From: Chryseobacterium gleum
GTDB lineage: Bacteria; Bacteroidota; Bacteroidia; Flavobacteriales; Schleiferiaceae
Assembly: GCA_945883565.1 (NCBI GenBank)
Contig: CAMCXO010000021.1
Coordinates: 1 to 48,135 of the forward strand
Direction of reading: 5' to 3'
Length of the DNA stretch: 48,135 nt
Every line of letters begins with the position of its first letter. The first letter of the stretch is position 1. The notes beneath the pieces are model-generated. The model saw only the letters and a list, made by a program, of their open reading frames with translations. It was not told the origin of the DNA and did not search any database. Position numbers and translations under genes: made by a program. Below, piece after piece: positions 41,063 to 48,135 of this stretch.

Positions 41063-42514
41063 ATGAATCCATGGTTTATTCTTTTGCTTATGGCAGCTTA
41101 CTTTGGGCTGCTGGTAGGCGTTGGCTGGCTCACTTCTAAAACAGACGACAACGCGTCTTTCTTTCTTGGGAAGCGCAATTCGCCGTGGTATGCTGTGGCT
41201 TTTGGCATGATTGGCGCCTCCTTATCGGGTGTAACTTTTATAAGCGTACCAGGTTGGGTAGGCAGCAGCCAATTTGCTTATATGCAAATGGTTTTGGGCT
41301 ACTTTTTAGGGTATTTGGTAATTGCTTTTGGTCTTTTACCCGTGTATTACAAACTTCAATTAACCTCCATTTACGGCTATTTACAATACCGCTTAGGCCC
41401 ATCGGCCCATAAAACCGGGGCGTGGTTCTTTTTGCTTAGCCGTATGGTAGGCAGCAGTTTCAGATTGTATTTGGTGGCGGTGGTTTTGCAATGGTGGGTG
41501 TTCGATTCTCTTCAAATCCCCTTTTGGATAACCGTTGTTATTACTATTGCCCTTATTTGGCTCTATACTTACAAAAGCGGAATTAAAACCATAGTTTGGA
41601 CCGACAGCCTCCAAACCGTGTTCATGCTTTTGTCTCTCGTTATTACCCTTTTTTGGTTGGGAAAAACCGTCATTCCCGAATCTCAAAATCTGATCGATTA
41701 TTTTTATAACCACCCCAATTCCAAGATTTTTGTATTCGACTCTTGGCGCAATCCGCGCTTTTTCTTCCGTCAATTTTTGTCTGGCGCACTTATAACCATT
41801 GTGATGACTGGTCTAGATCAAGACATGATGCAGAAAAACCTCAGCTGCCGCAATTTGCGCGATGCCCAAAAAAATATGCTTTGGTTTGCGTTCGTTCTTA
41901 TTGGGGTCAACTTGCTGTTTCTCGGTCTCGGATTGCTTCTTACCGATGTGGCTCAGGCCCAAAATCTACAGGCAACTGGCGATAAACTCTTTCCTACATG
42001 GGTTATGCAAAGCGCAGAACCCATCTTAATTCTTTTGTTTTTCGTAGGCCTTATAGCCGCTGCCTATTCCAGTGCCGATTCGGCTCTTACGGCCCTCACC
42101 ACCAGTTTTTACATCGATATTTTGGGTCAAAATACCGAAAACAAAAGTCTTAGAAAGCAAATTCATTTAGGCATTTCAGCTGTTATGGCGGACCTGGTTA
42201 TAGGGTTTAGGTATTTGGTTGATGAACATGTAATCGAGAATATTTTCAGAGCTGCTGGCTTTACCTATGGGCCATTGCTCGGCATGTTTGCTTTTGGATT
42301 GCTCAGCAAACGCCAACTAAAATCGAACGTAGCCCTGCCAGTCATCGCCGTTTTATCGCCTGTAGTAAGCTGGATGATAGACGAATATTTGCAGAAGACA
42401 CACGGTATTTCCCTGAACTTTGAAGTTCTTGCCCTAAACGGCTTGCTCACTTTTACAGGCCTTTACCTCTATAGCCAGAAGCCCAAACAAACCGCCCAGC
42501 TTTCAAGCCTTTAA
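41063..42514 (+). CDS. Sodium:solute symporter family protein
   Basis: A 483-residue inner-membrane protein with about 13 hydrophobic segments and the SSS-family N-terminal pattern F-F-L-G-K-R-N-S-P-W followed by G-A-S-L-S-G-V-T-F-I-S-V-P-G-W (about 45-60). Another conserved segment is A-A-A-Y-S-S-A-D-S-A-L-T-A-L-T-T (about 332-347), near the sodium site of the fold. The transported solute cannot be told. It starts 69 bases after the tRNA, so some expression from the tRNA promoter is possible. A sodium symporter fits with the sodium-pumping NQR encoded in the same window. Confidence 0.92.
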   Translation: MNPWFILLLMAAYFGLLVGVGWLTSKTDDNASFFLGKRNSPWYAVAFGMIGASLSGVTFISVPGWVGSSQFAYMQMVLGYFLGYLVIAFGLLPVYYKLQLTSIYGYLQYRLGPSAHKTGAWFFLLSRMVGSSFRLYLVAVVLQWWVFDSLQIPFWITVVITIALIWLYTYKSGIKTIVWTDSLQTVFMLLSLVITLFWLGKTVIPESQNLIDYFYNHPNSKIFVFDSWRNPRFFFRQFLSGALITIVMTGLDQDMMQKNLSCRNLRDAQKNMLWFAFVLIGVNLLFLGLGLLLTDVAQAQNLQATGDKLFPTWVMQSAEPILILLFFVGLIAAAYSSADSALTALTTSFYIDILGQNTENKSLRKQIHLGISAVMADLVIGFRYLVDEHVIENIFRAAGFTYGPLLGMFAFGLLSKRQLKSNVALPVIAVLSPVVSWMIDEYLQKTHGISLNFEVLALNGLLTFTGLYLYSQKPKQTAQLSSL

Positions 42515-42524
42515 ATGCCCATTT

Positions 42525-42572
42525 GGGCGTGTGGCCCTTCGGTGCAGCGGGCTTTTCGCTTCAATCCCTCAC
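42525..42572 (+). repeat. Candidate dispersed intergenic element
   Basis: The stretch begins GGGCGTGTGGCCC, continues TTCGG, and then has GCGGGCTTTTCGCTTCAATC followed by CCTCAC. From memory, similar strings (GGGCG, a small hairpin, CGGGCTTTTCGC or CGGGCTTTCCG, then CAATC) recur between genes in many Bacteroidota genomes. It follows a small hairpin GCCC-ATTT-GGGC (42517-42528) right after the symporter stop. Only one full copy is in this window, so the repeat nature is recall, not shown here. Confidence 0.35.
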
Positions 42573-42678
42573 GCAGTTGGGCCCTTAAACCTATATAAGG
42601 GGTTAAATTCTATACCAGCGCATTATTCAAAGTTCATCTCCCTCCAGCCTTCCGTAAATTGCGGCCAAATAGCATTTC

Positions 42679-43635
42679 ATGAAAATAAGTGGCTTCTCGA
42701 TGGCCAAAAACGCAGGCAAACTTTTTTATCCCATGCGTCAGGCCATCGAATCTATTTTGCCCATTTGCGATGAATTTGTAGTGGCCATAGGCGATTGCGA
42801 CCCCGACGATAATACTTTGGCTGAAATAGAAGCCATCAATTCACCCAAAATTCGCATTATTCATACCGTTTGGGATCTTGAAAAATACCCCCGTGGTATG
42901 GAAAATGCCCATCAAACCGACATCGCCATGAAAGCCTGCACAGGCGATTGGCTGTTTTATGTTCAGGCCGATGAAGTGGTTCACGAACAGTATTTGCCCA
43001 TTATAAAACAGCGGTGCGAGCAATTGCTAAACGACCAAGAGGTAGAAGGTTTGCTATTTAAATACCTGCATTTTTACGGCGATTTTAATCACCACCATCC
43101 CGGACACGATTGGTATAAAGACGAAATACGCATTGTGCGCAATTTACCCGATATGCATTCGTGGATTTCGGCCCAAAGTTTCAGACGAATTCCCAATTTT
43201 GATGGAATAAATTATAGGGTAAAAGAAGGCACTTTTAAGTTAAAGGTAGCTCGTGTAAACGCGTACATCTACCATTATGGCTTTGTGCGTCCGCCCGAGT
43301 TGATGCAAAAAAAACGCAAATCGCTGGCCACCATCCACCACGGCAGCCACCAAATTAACGCCGAATACGAGCAACGTCCACCCGAATTTGATTACGGCCC
43401 TTTAGGCAGAATCAGCAAATTTACCGGCAGCCATCCGGCGGTTATGAAAAGCTGGGTTGCCCGGTTTAATTGGGGACATCAGCTTAATTATACCAAAAAA
43501 GAGCGAAACCCGAATCGCGAAAAAATGAAACATGACGGCCTGAAAGACCGAATGGTGACCTGGATTGAACAAAATCTTTTAGGCGGTAGGCCCCTTGGCG
43601 GATTTAACAACTTTATTCTTCTCAAAAACAAATAA
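42679..43635 (+). CDS. Glycosyltransferase family 2-like protein
   Basis: A 318-residue soluble GT-A-like protein. The N-terminus M-K-I-S-G-F-S-M-A-K-N-A is typical of group 2 transferases of this kind, followed by D-E-F-V-V-A-I-G-D-C-D-P-D-D. The catalytic DxD-like region is Y-V-Q-A-D-E-V-V-H (about 94-102). A His-rich segment N-H-H-H-P-G-H-D-W-Y follows. No membrane helix. The role is unknown; cell-surface glycan synthesis is most likely. It is 11 bases upstream of the PafA-like gene, so the two may be co-transcribed. Confidence 0.85.
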   Translation: MKISGFSMAKNAGKLFYPMRQAIESILPICDEFVVAIGDCDPDDNTLAEIEAINSPKIRIIHTVWDLEKYPRGMENAHQTDIAMKACTGDWLFYVQADEVVHEQYLPIIKQRCEQLLNDQEVEGLLFKYLHFYGDFNHHHPGHDWYKDEIRIVRNLPDMHSWISAQSFRRIPNFDGINYRVKEGTFKLKVARVNAYIYHYGFVRPPELMQKKRKSLATIHHGSHQINAEYEQRPPEFDYGPLGRISKFTGSHPAVMKSWVARFNWGHQLNYTKKERNPNREKMKHDGLKDRMVTWIEQNLLGGRPLGGFNNFILLKNK

Positions 43636-43646
43636 AAACCAGAAGT

Positions 43647-45278
43647 ATGTACAGGCTTTTCATCGTTTTTTTATCGGTATTGCCTTTGCTAACCAAAGCC
43701 CAGCCTCAAAAACCGGAGGTGCCTTTGGTTATTGGCATTGTGGTGGATCAAATGCGTTACGATTACCTCAACCGTTACGCCACCCATTACAGCAAAAATG
43801 GGTTCAAGCGTTTGATGAATCAAGGCAGCCATTTTGTTTACGCCCAATACAATTACATTCCAACTTATACGGCACCGGGCCATGCCAGCATTTATACCGG
43901 CAGTACGCCATCGCACCACGGAATAATTAGCAACCATTGGTACAGCAAAGACGAAAAAAAGGTGGTGTATTGTGTAACCGATGCACGCTATGAAACCGTT
44001 GGGGCCGACAACCAATCTGGTGAATGCTCGCCTTTTCGCATGCAAAGTACCACTTTGGCCGATGCCATGCGCATGCACAACAATGGCCGTTCCAGAAGTT
44101 TTGCCGTTAGTTTAAAAGACCGAGGGGCGGTTTTACCGGCCGGGCATATGGGAAATGCAGCTTATTGGTACGATTCAAAAACCGGTCATTTTGTTAGTTC
44201 GACTTATTATATGATGACATTACCCACTTGGCTAAATGCGTTTAACGAGCGCCAATATGCAGCTGAACTGATGAAAGACAAATGGGATTTGTTGCTGCCA
44301 CGCGGTTATTACGAAAATGCCTTTCCAGATTCGGGGCCAGGCGAAGAGGATGTATTTAGAGAAGGTGAAACCAATTTTCCTCACCTTTTTGAACGCTTAG
44401 CACCCGAAGATAAGCGTTCGGCCATTAGAACCACCCCCTTTGGCAATACCCTACTTACTGAATTGGCCATGGAACTGATAGACAAAGAATCGCTGGGAAT
44501 GCGGGGGTATACCGATTTTTTGAGCATTAGCTACAGTTCGCCCGATTATGTAGGTCATGCCTATGGCCCAAATTCTATGGAAGTAATGGATACGTATTTG
44601 CGTTTGGACCGCGAACTGGCTTTTTTAATGGGATACCTTGATAAAACTTTTGGCAAGTCCAACTACCTTTTGTTTTTAACAGCAGACCATGGGGTTAAGC
44701 CCAATGGTGCTTACCTCGATTCTAACCGCATACCGGCAGGAAGTTTGTCGCCCTCGGTGGTGCACGATAGCCTCAAAGCCTGGAGTGCCATGTGGTATGG
44801 CGATTCTACTATTATTGAAGCCGTACACGACAATCAAATTTATTTTAACAAAAACCAAATAGCCCGTTTAAAACTCGATTTAAATGTTTTAAGCCTTCGG
44901 TTTCAGGCACAGCTTCGCGACCAATTTAAAACCATATCGGCGGTGCACAGCAAACAGGCCCTAAACGGATTTTCGGCTGTAAGAAACATGAACCACTTGG
45001 CCTTGAACGGAACCCACAGCTATTTAAGTGGGGATTTAAGCTTTGAATTGGCTCCAAATTTTATTACCGGGAACCATGAAAAAGGCACTACCCATGGGGC
45101 TCCATTCGACTACGACACCCATGTTCCGCTCTTGTTTTACGGCAAAACCATTCCTAAGGACTATAGAACTGAAGAGGTTTACATTGTAGATATTGCCCCC
45201 ACTATAGCCGAAATTTTGGGCATTATGGAACCCGAAAGCTGCATTGGTAAACCACTTATTCCGCACCCCAAACGGTAA
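43647..45278 (+). CDS. pafA: PafA-like alkaline phosphatase
   Basis: A 543-residue secreted phosphomonoesterase close in length to the PafA enzyme of Elizabethkingia. A signal peptide (MYRLFIVFLSVLPLLTKAQ) is followed by the alkaline-phosphatase-superfamily domain. Asp34 in V-V-D-Q-M-R is a metal ligand; Thr75 in P-T-Y-T-A-P-G-H is the expected nucleophile; Asn96, Lys157 and Arg159 (S-L-K-D-R-G) match PafA's known phosphate-binding residues. Later metal ligands lie in T-A-D-H-G-V and in the G-T-H-G region near the C-terminus. It probably releases phosphate from organic phosphate in the periplasm. The symbol is given on motif agreement only. Confidence 0.9.
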   Translation: MYRLFIVFLSVLPLLTKAQPQKPEVPLVIGIVVDQMRYDYLNRYATHYSKNGFKRLMNQGSHFVYAQYNYIPTYTAPGHASIYTGSTPSHHGIISNHWYSKDEKKVVYCVTDARYETVGADNQSGECSPFRMQSTTLADAMRMHNNGRSRSFAVSLKDRGAVLPAGHMGNAAYWYDSKTGHFVSSTYYMMTLPTWLNAFNERQYAAELMKDKWDLLLPRGYYENAFPDSGPGEEDVFREGETNFPHLFERLAPEDKRSAIRTTPFGNTLLTELAMELIDKESLGMRGYTDFLSISYSSPDYVGHAYGPNSMEVMDTYLRLDRELAFLMGYLDKTFGKSNYLLFLTADHGVKPNGAYLDSNRIPAGSLSPSVVHDSLKAWSAMWYGDSTIIEAVHDNQIYFNKNQIARLKLDLNVLSLRFQAQLRDQFKTISAVHSKQALNGFSAVRNMNHLALNGTHSYLSGDLSFELAPNFITGNHEKGTTHGAPFDYDTHVPLLFYGKTIPKDYRTEEVYIVDIAPTIAEILGIMEPESCIGKPLIPHPKR

Positions 45279-45772
45279 AGCCAAATAAGGGGACTGGATA
45301 ATGAGCTGAAAGCCGTTTACACAAGCTTTTACCAATCCCATTGTTTGGTATCTGACTGTTTTTTGATAAAATGGGTTGGCTGCACTAAAGCGTGCAGGTG
45401 CCGAAAATCTCTTAAAAAGGCAGATTGCTTCATTTCCCTTCCTTTGTTGGTAATGTTTATAAGACAAAAAACATTTGTTGTAGGCAACCCTGCTTAGAAA
45501 TGGCGTTAGAGTCTAATGAAATGGTTGTTTAGGCTAAAAGCCGGTTTAAGGAGCTTGTAAGCGGCGTTAAAATTTGAAATACCAGCAAAAACGGACGGTC
45601 CGAGACTTTTTGAGACACAATGGGATTGTTTGAATCGGGCTTTTTTGACGATTCATGGAGTAGTAGGGCCATAAATGGAGGCTTGTGATTGGGATTGTGT
45701 TTAAAAAATATAATGTATTACGCACATAAAACGTTTTTATCCTTAAATTCGCACATAACCAAATCCATTATT
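45279..45772. other. Intergenic region without a recognisable gene
   Basis: About 490 bases after the PafA-like gene. I see no convincing open frame. The long minus-strand frame reaching 45467 is mostly the antisense of pafA. TAAATTCG at 45744-45751, one base off the -7 motif, may belong to the small outer-membrane protein gene. A short plus-strand frame at 45622 has about 22 codons and no support. Confidence 0.45.
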
Positions 45773-46306
45773 ATGTCTGTTATGTACAAAACATTGGCGC
45801 TAACGTGCACTTTATTGGCTTTTTCTGCCCTTCGCGCCCAAGAGTCTAAAAAGCCCTTACAAGCAAACGAGATCCGGATAAACGTTTTGGGCCTTGTTGC
45901 ACCGGGCCTGCTCGACTTAAGCTACGAACGTTTGCTGGATCAAAACCAGTCGTTGGGTTTACAAGCCGCCTTTTACATTCCAAGTGATGGGGATGATGAA
46001 TACATTTTCAACCAATCTGTTAGCGCGCTTTATCGTTTGTACACCTCCAAAGAAGGGTATGCCGAAGGATTCTTTTTACAACTCGGATTAAACATGGCTT
46101 CTGTAAACAATGATGTTATAGATTTATTCGAGAACCGGATAGAAACAGAATTCTTTTTTGGGCCAGAAGTGGGGCTGGGTGGCAAATGGGTTATTCGCAA
46201 GGGCCTTACCATTGAACTAGGGGCAAGCTTAAGCCGAACCATTCTATCTGATAATGCAAGAGAATTTAACGGACAATACTGGCTAAGCATAGGCAAGCGC
46301 TTTTGA
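45773..46306 (+). CDS. Small outer-membrane beta-barrel protein
   Basis: A 177-residue protein from ATG 45773 (ATG 45782 is equally possible). The signal peptide MYKTLALTCTLLAFSALRAQ is followed by strand-like segments I-R-I-N-V-L-G-L-V-A-P-G-L-L-D-L-S-Y-E, LGLQAAFYIPS, FFLQLGLNMAS and FFFGPEVGLGGKWV, ending I-G-K-R-F with a C-terminal Phe. This is like the DUF3575/OmpA-like barrel group. The open frame extends 28 codons upstream without coding character. It is followed by a strong hairpin terminator. Confidence 0.75.
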   Translation: MSVMYKTLALTCTLLAFSALRAQESKKPLQANEIRINVLGLVAPGLLDLSYERLLDQNQSLGLQAAFYIPSDGDDEYIFNQSVSALYRLYTSKEGYAEGFFLQLGLNMASVNNDVIDLFENRIETEFFFGPEVGLGGKWVIRKGLTIELGASLSRTILSDNAREFNGQYWLSIGKRF

Positions 46307-46349
46307 TTTTGTTTCATAACCGTTTGCACAGGCGAAACCTCAAAACCAA

Positions 46350-46383
46350 AACAGCCCCGTTTGCTTTAATGAATGGGGCTGTT
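46350..46383 (+). terminator. Hairpin terminator after the small barrel gene
   Basis: AACAGCCCC (46350-46358) pairs perfectly with GGGGCTGTT (46375-46383), loop of 16 bases, followed by AATTT. It starts 44 bases after the stop codon. The downstream T-run is short, so efficiency is uncertain. Confidence 0.65.
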
Positions 46384-46677
46384 AATTTAATGGAATGCGA
46401 CAAAATCAAACTCCAAAGAGCTGAATTTACAGCTCAAAATGGTTGGGGTGGGGCCCTCTAAATAAGGCTGTAAAAGTGGTGATAATAGTTAACGGGCATC
46501 TGGTTAAAAGAAACCATTATGCTCTTTACTACCCTCTTTCTAGCAGTTTATAGACTCTAAGGGCTTATCGAAAACGTATTTGGCGTTAGACACAAGTATT
46601 TTTTAGGTTGGGCTAAAAAAAGCTAAATTGATAACTATTATTTTGTAAATTCATTTATCAATAATAAAATAACAGTT
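46384..46677. other. Intergenic leader region before the small repeat protein
   Basis: About 290 bases with no gene seen. It contains one perfect inverted repeat, GAGCTG-AATTTA-CAGCTC (46418-46435), without a T-run. The 55 bases before the small gene are very AT-rich and hold only weak promoter-like strings (TATTTTG at 46639-46645; TAAATTCA at 46646-46653). A long 5' leader or a promoter close to the ATG are both possible. Confidence 0.4.
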
Positions 46678-46833
46678 ATGGCAAGTAAACCAACAGGCAT
46701 CGGTGGCAGAAAGGTCGGTGCAGGAGTCTTAAAGCCTTCAGAACCGTTAAGAGTTTCCGTAGGACAAAAAAGAGTCGGAGCATCTGCGCTAAAGCCTTCT
46801 AGACAGGTAGGCGTAGGTAAAAAAACCTCGTAG
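46678..46833 (+). CDS. 51-residue basic glycine-rich repeat protein
   Basis: An ATG at 46678 opens a 51-codon frame ending TAG at 46833. The product begins MASKPTGIGG and contains two related 11-residue units 20 residues apart: R-K-V-G-A-G-V-L-K-P-S (11-21) and K-R-V-G-A-S-A-L-K-P-S (31-41), each followed by a V-x-V-G-(Q/K) string. It has no acidic residue except one Glu, ten Lys/Arg, no Cys, and no signal peptide or membrane helix. It is preceded by a very AT-rich stretch and followed after 12 bases by a perfect terminator hairpin, so it looks like a free-standing transcription unit. The family is not recognised. A nucleic-acid-binding or peptide-precursor role would be guesswork. Confidence 0.65.
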   Translation: MASKPTGIGGRKVGAGVLKPSEPLRVSVGQKRVGASALKPSRQVGVGKKTS

Positions 46834-46845
46834 TAAGCATGATTA

Positions 46846-46880
46846 GAAAAGCCCTGTGACCGCTAAAATCAGGGCTTTTC
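46846..46880. terminator. Bidirectional hairpin terminator
   Basis: GAAAAGCCCTG (46846-46856) pairs perfectly over 11 bases with CAGGGCTTTTC (46870-46880), loop of 13 bases. On the plus strand it ends in CTTTTCATTTT, on the minus strand in CTTTTCTAATC. It lies 12 bases after the small repeat gene and 42 bases from the end of the convergent T9SS-sorted gene, so it can serve both. Confidence 0.85.
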
Positions 46881-46922
46881 ATTTTAGGTTAAATACATTA
46901 CACTAATAACTAAAGGACAGAA

Positions 46923-47834
46923 TTATAAAGACTTCAATATCTTTTTCCAGATAATCACTCCCTCGTTGTTTTCAATTTTAACCAAATACCATCCATTGGG
47001 CCAATCGCTTACCGCTATAGAATGGGTGTTTTGGTTGGTTTGGAAGTTTTTCAAGGGTCTTCCCAGTCCATCGTAAATGCCAATTTGGTGCAGGCCACCC
47101 TCGGTGAATTCAAGATTCAACACATTTTGCACCGGATTAGGCCAAACTTCTAAAAGTCCTGTATTAAGCGATGATTCTTCGGTACCAATGCCGCTGTAAT
47201 CGGCATCTATGGCATCCAGCCAAAGCAAATCGCAAACCCCTAAAACACAGTTTGAGTAAACCGAGTTGGTGAACCAAACCACCAAGCTATCGGCAGCTGA
47301 CGCATTGGTATAGGTAATTTCCATTTGGAAGGCTGTCCAGTTTAAGGTATCACCAAACTGCATACTTCCCTGGCCAATGGTGTCGCCCGTGCTGTTGAGC
47401 ACGGCCACCCTCCCCAAACCCGGATTGAAGTCGCCATTTGGTTCTGACTGACGTTTGTAGAAACCTTTTATTCGGGTTGGACGTTGGACAAGAGGCATGC
47501 GGTTTCTAACGGTGGTGCGCCCATAATGGTACCAAGTGTGCAGCAACATGGCTCCGCTGTTTATAAAAGCTCCGGCAGCATCTATGTGGCAAATGCCAAA
47601 AAATGGAGGCTGAAGCACTTGGCTTGAAGAGGCATACAAAACTTCCCAGTCATTCGGAATGGCGTGTTGAGGGTTTACCACTTGGTACACTTGGGTTAAG
47701 CTGGTGTCGTACAAATGTGGTGTGGCCGAATGCCAGGCTTCGAAATCGCCATTGGGCAGTTGAGCGAATAAGGCGTTTAAACCACCTACAACAAGCCAAA
47801 CCAATAAGGCCATTAATCTTTTATGCATAAACAT
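46923..47834 (-). CDS. Secreted protein with T9SS type A sorting domain
   Basis: A 303-residue exoprotein from ATG 47834 (ATG 47828 is equally possible); the longer open frame was rejected because the signal peptide M-H-K-R-L-M-A-L-L-V-W-L-V-V-G-G-L-N-A-L would be internal. The mature part begins L-P-N-G-D-F-E-A-W and is a single beta-sandwich-like domain similar to carbohydrate-binding/PCMD-type modules in Bacteroidota. The end is a T9SS sorting domain: L-E-V-W-P-N-P-V-Q-N-V-L-N-L, then W-P-N-G-W-Y-L-V-K-I and I-I-W-K-K-I-L-K. No catalytic motif is seen. Probably attached to the cell surface or released. Confidence 0.85.
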   Translation of the reverse strand: MFMHKRLMALLVWLVVGGLNALFAQLPNGDFEAWHSATPHLYDTSLTQVYQVVNPQHAIPNDWEVLYASSSQVLQPPFFGICHIDAAGAFINSGAMLLHTWYHYGRTTVRNRMPLVQRPTRIKGFYKRQSEPNGDFNPGLGRVAVLNSTGDTIGQGSMQFGDTLNWTAFQMEITYTNASAADSLVVWFTNSVYSNCVLGVCDLLWLDAIDADYSGIGTEESSLNTGLLEVWPNPVQNVLNLEFTEGGLHQIGIYDGLGRPLKNFQTNQNTHSIAVSDWPNGWYLVKIENNEGVIIWKKILKSL

Positions 47835-48006
47835 GGTTTTGAGATTTAAGTCACCTGAATTGAGACGCCTAACCAAGCTCTGACGTTGGTTTAACCCAAT
47901 CGAAAAGCCGCACCATCGAGGCATGAATGATGTAAATGTATTCAAAGCTTGGCCCCGTTTATTAAACTAGTGCTTGTTTTTGATTTAAGCAGGAAAGCCA
48001 GTATTA

Positions 48007-48135
48007 GGCGCTTCAATCGCCGGCGCGGGGCTAATGTGATTTTGTTTTGATTAAATGATTTTTTCTCTTGGCCTTCGGCTATTTAATTTTTCAATTGGTT
48101 AATCTTTTGGGCGCCTCAATCGCCGGCGCGGGGCT
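48007..48135 (+). repeat. GC-rich direct repeats at the window edge
   Basis: Two copies of TCAATCGCCGGCGCGGGGCT, at 48013-48032 and 48116-48135, are identical over 20 bases; with the preceding GGCGC and one mismatch (T/C) the repeat is 26 bases (48007-48032 and 48110-48135). Starts are 103 bases apart. The repeat is GC-rich in an AT-rich setting and contains GCC-GGCGC self-complementarity. The second copy touches the window end, so more copies may follow. The 77 bases between them show no gene. Confidence 0.75.

Noticed and set aside
45036-45467. 143-codon minus-strand open frame over the end of pafA
   Set aside because: Mostly antisense of a well-supported gene; sequence lacks domain character and its C-terminal part mirrors pafA codons.
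46418-46435. Perfect inverted repeat GAGCTG/CAGCTC
   Set aside because: No T-run on either strand and no known operator match; noted only as part of the intergenic region.
48007-48135. CRISPR array
   Set aside because: Only two repeats with 77 bases between them, too long for normal spacers, and no cas gene in the window.

Overview
The window looks like a chromosome segment from a marine or brackish member of the Bacteroidota, most like Flavobacteriales. Four things point there. Type IX secretion is present: a plug protein plus two proteins with C-terminal sorting domains. A Na+-translocating NQR operon is present. Several intergenic gaps carry the Bacteroidota -7 promoter motif TAnnTTTG. 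The DNA is AT-rich, recognisable Shine-Dalgarno sites are lacking, and gene content is typical of the phylum (PafA phosphatase, DUF4139 protein, PgpH-like HD protein). I see no prophage, insertion sequence, integrase or CRISPR array.

Layout. 1-3462: end of the nqr operon (nqrA-B-C and the start of nqrD, minus strand). 3522-6294: T9SS plug protein, apaG and a Sua5-type threonylcarbamoyl-AMP synthase. 6288-10022: a very large secreted endonuclease with a T9SS tail. 10170-11909: a minus-strand unit of a DUF6913-like gene, dapA and a divIC/ftsB-like gene. 11993-13658: a 5'-nucleotidase split into two genes. 13669-18994: alaS, an outer-membrane protein and a TPR histidine kinase. 19106-20341: an amino-acid dehydrogenase. 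20440-22807: coiled-coil gene, zapA, a probable 6S RNA and rny.

22817-28673 is the most interesting part. Two esterase-like hydrolases face away from each other. The plus-strand one leads a tight operon with an ATP-grasp ligase, a GCS2-type carboxylate-amine ligase, a class I glutamine-amidotransferase-like protein and a last protein that may be a divergent (circularly permuted?) ATP-grasp. Together they look like a pathway for a small peptide- or amide-containing metabolite of unknown structure.

28745-35819 holds a membrane metallophosphatase, a 2-hydroxyacid dehydrogenase, a DUF4139 protein and a degenerate M1-peptidase-like protein fused to a probable outer-membrane barrel. 36316-40805 holds a glycosyltransferase, a NodB-type deacetylase, a LOG-family protein and the HD phosphohydrolase. 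40907-40993 is tRNA-Ser(GCU) with a good promoter. 41063-45278 holds a sodium:solute symporter, a second glycosyltransferase and a PafA-like phosphatase. The end of the window has a small beta-barrel gene, an unannotated 51-residue basic repeat protein (46678-46833) between two strong hairpin terminators, a second T9SS-sorted protein, and GC-rich direct repeats at the edge.

All functional calls come from reading motifs and from remembered family features. No search or alignment was run.
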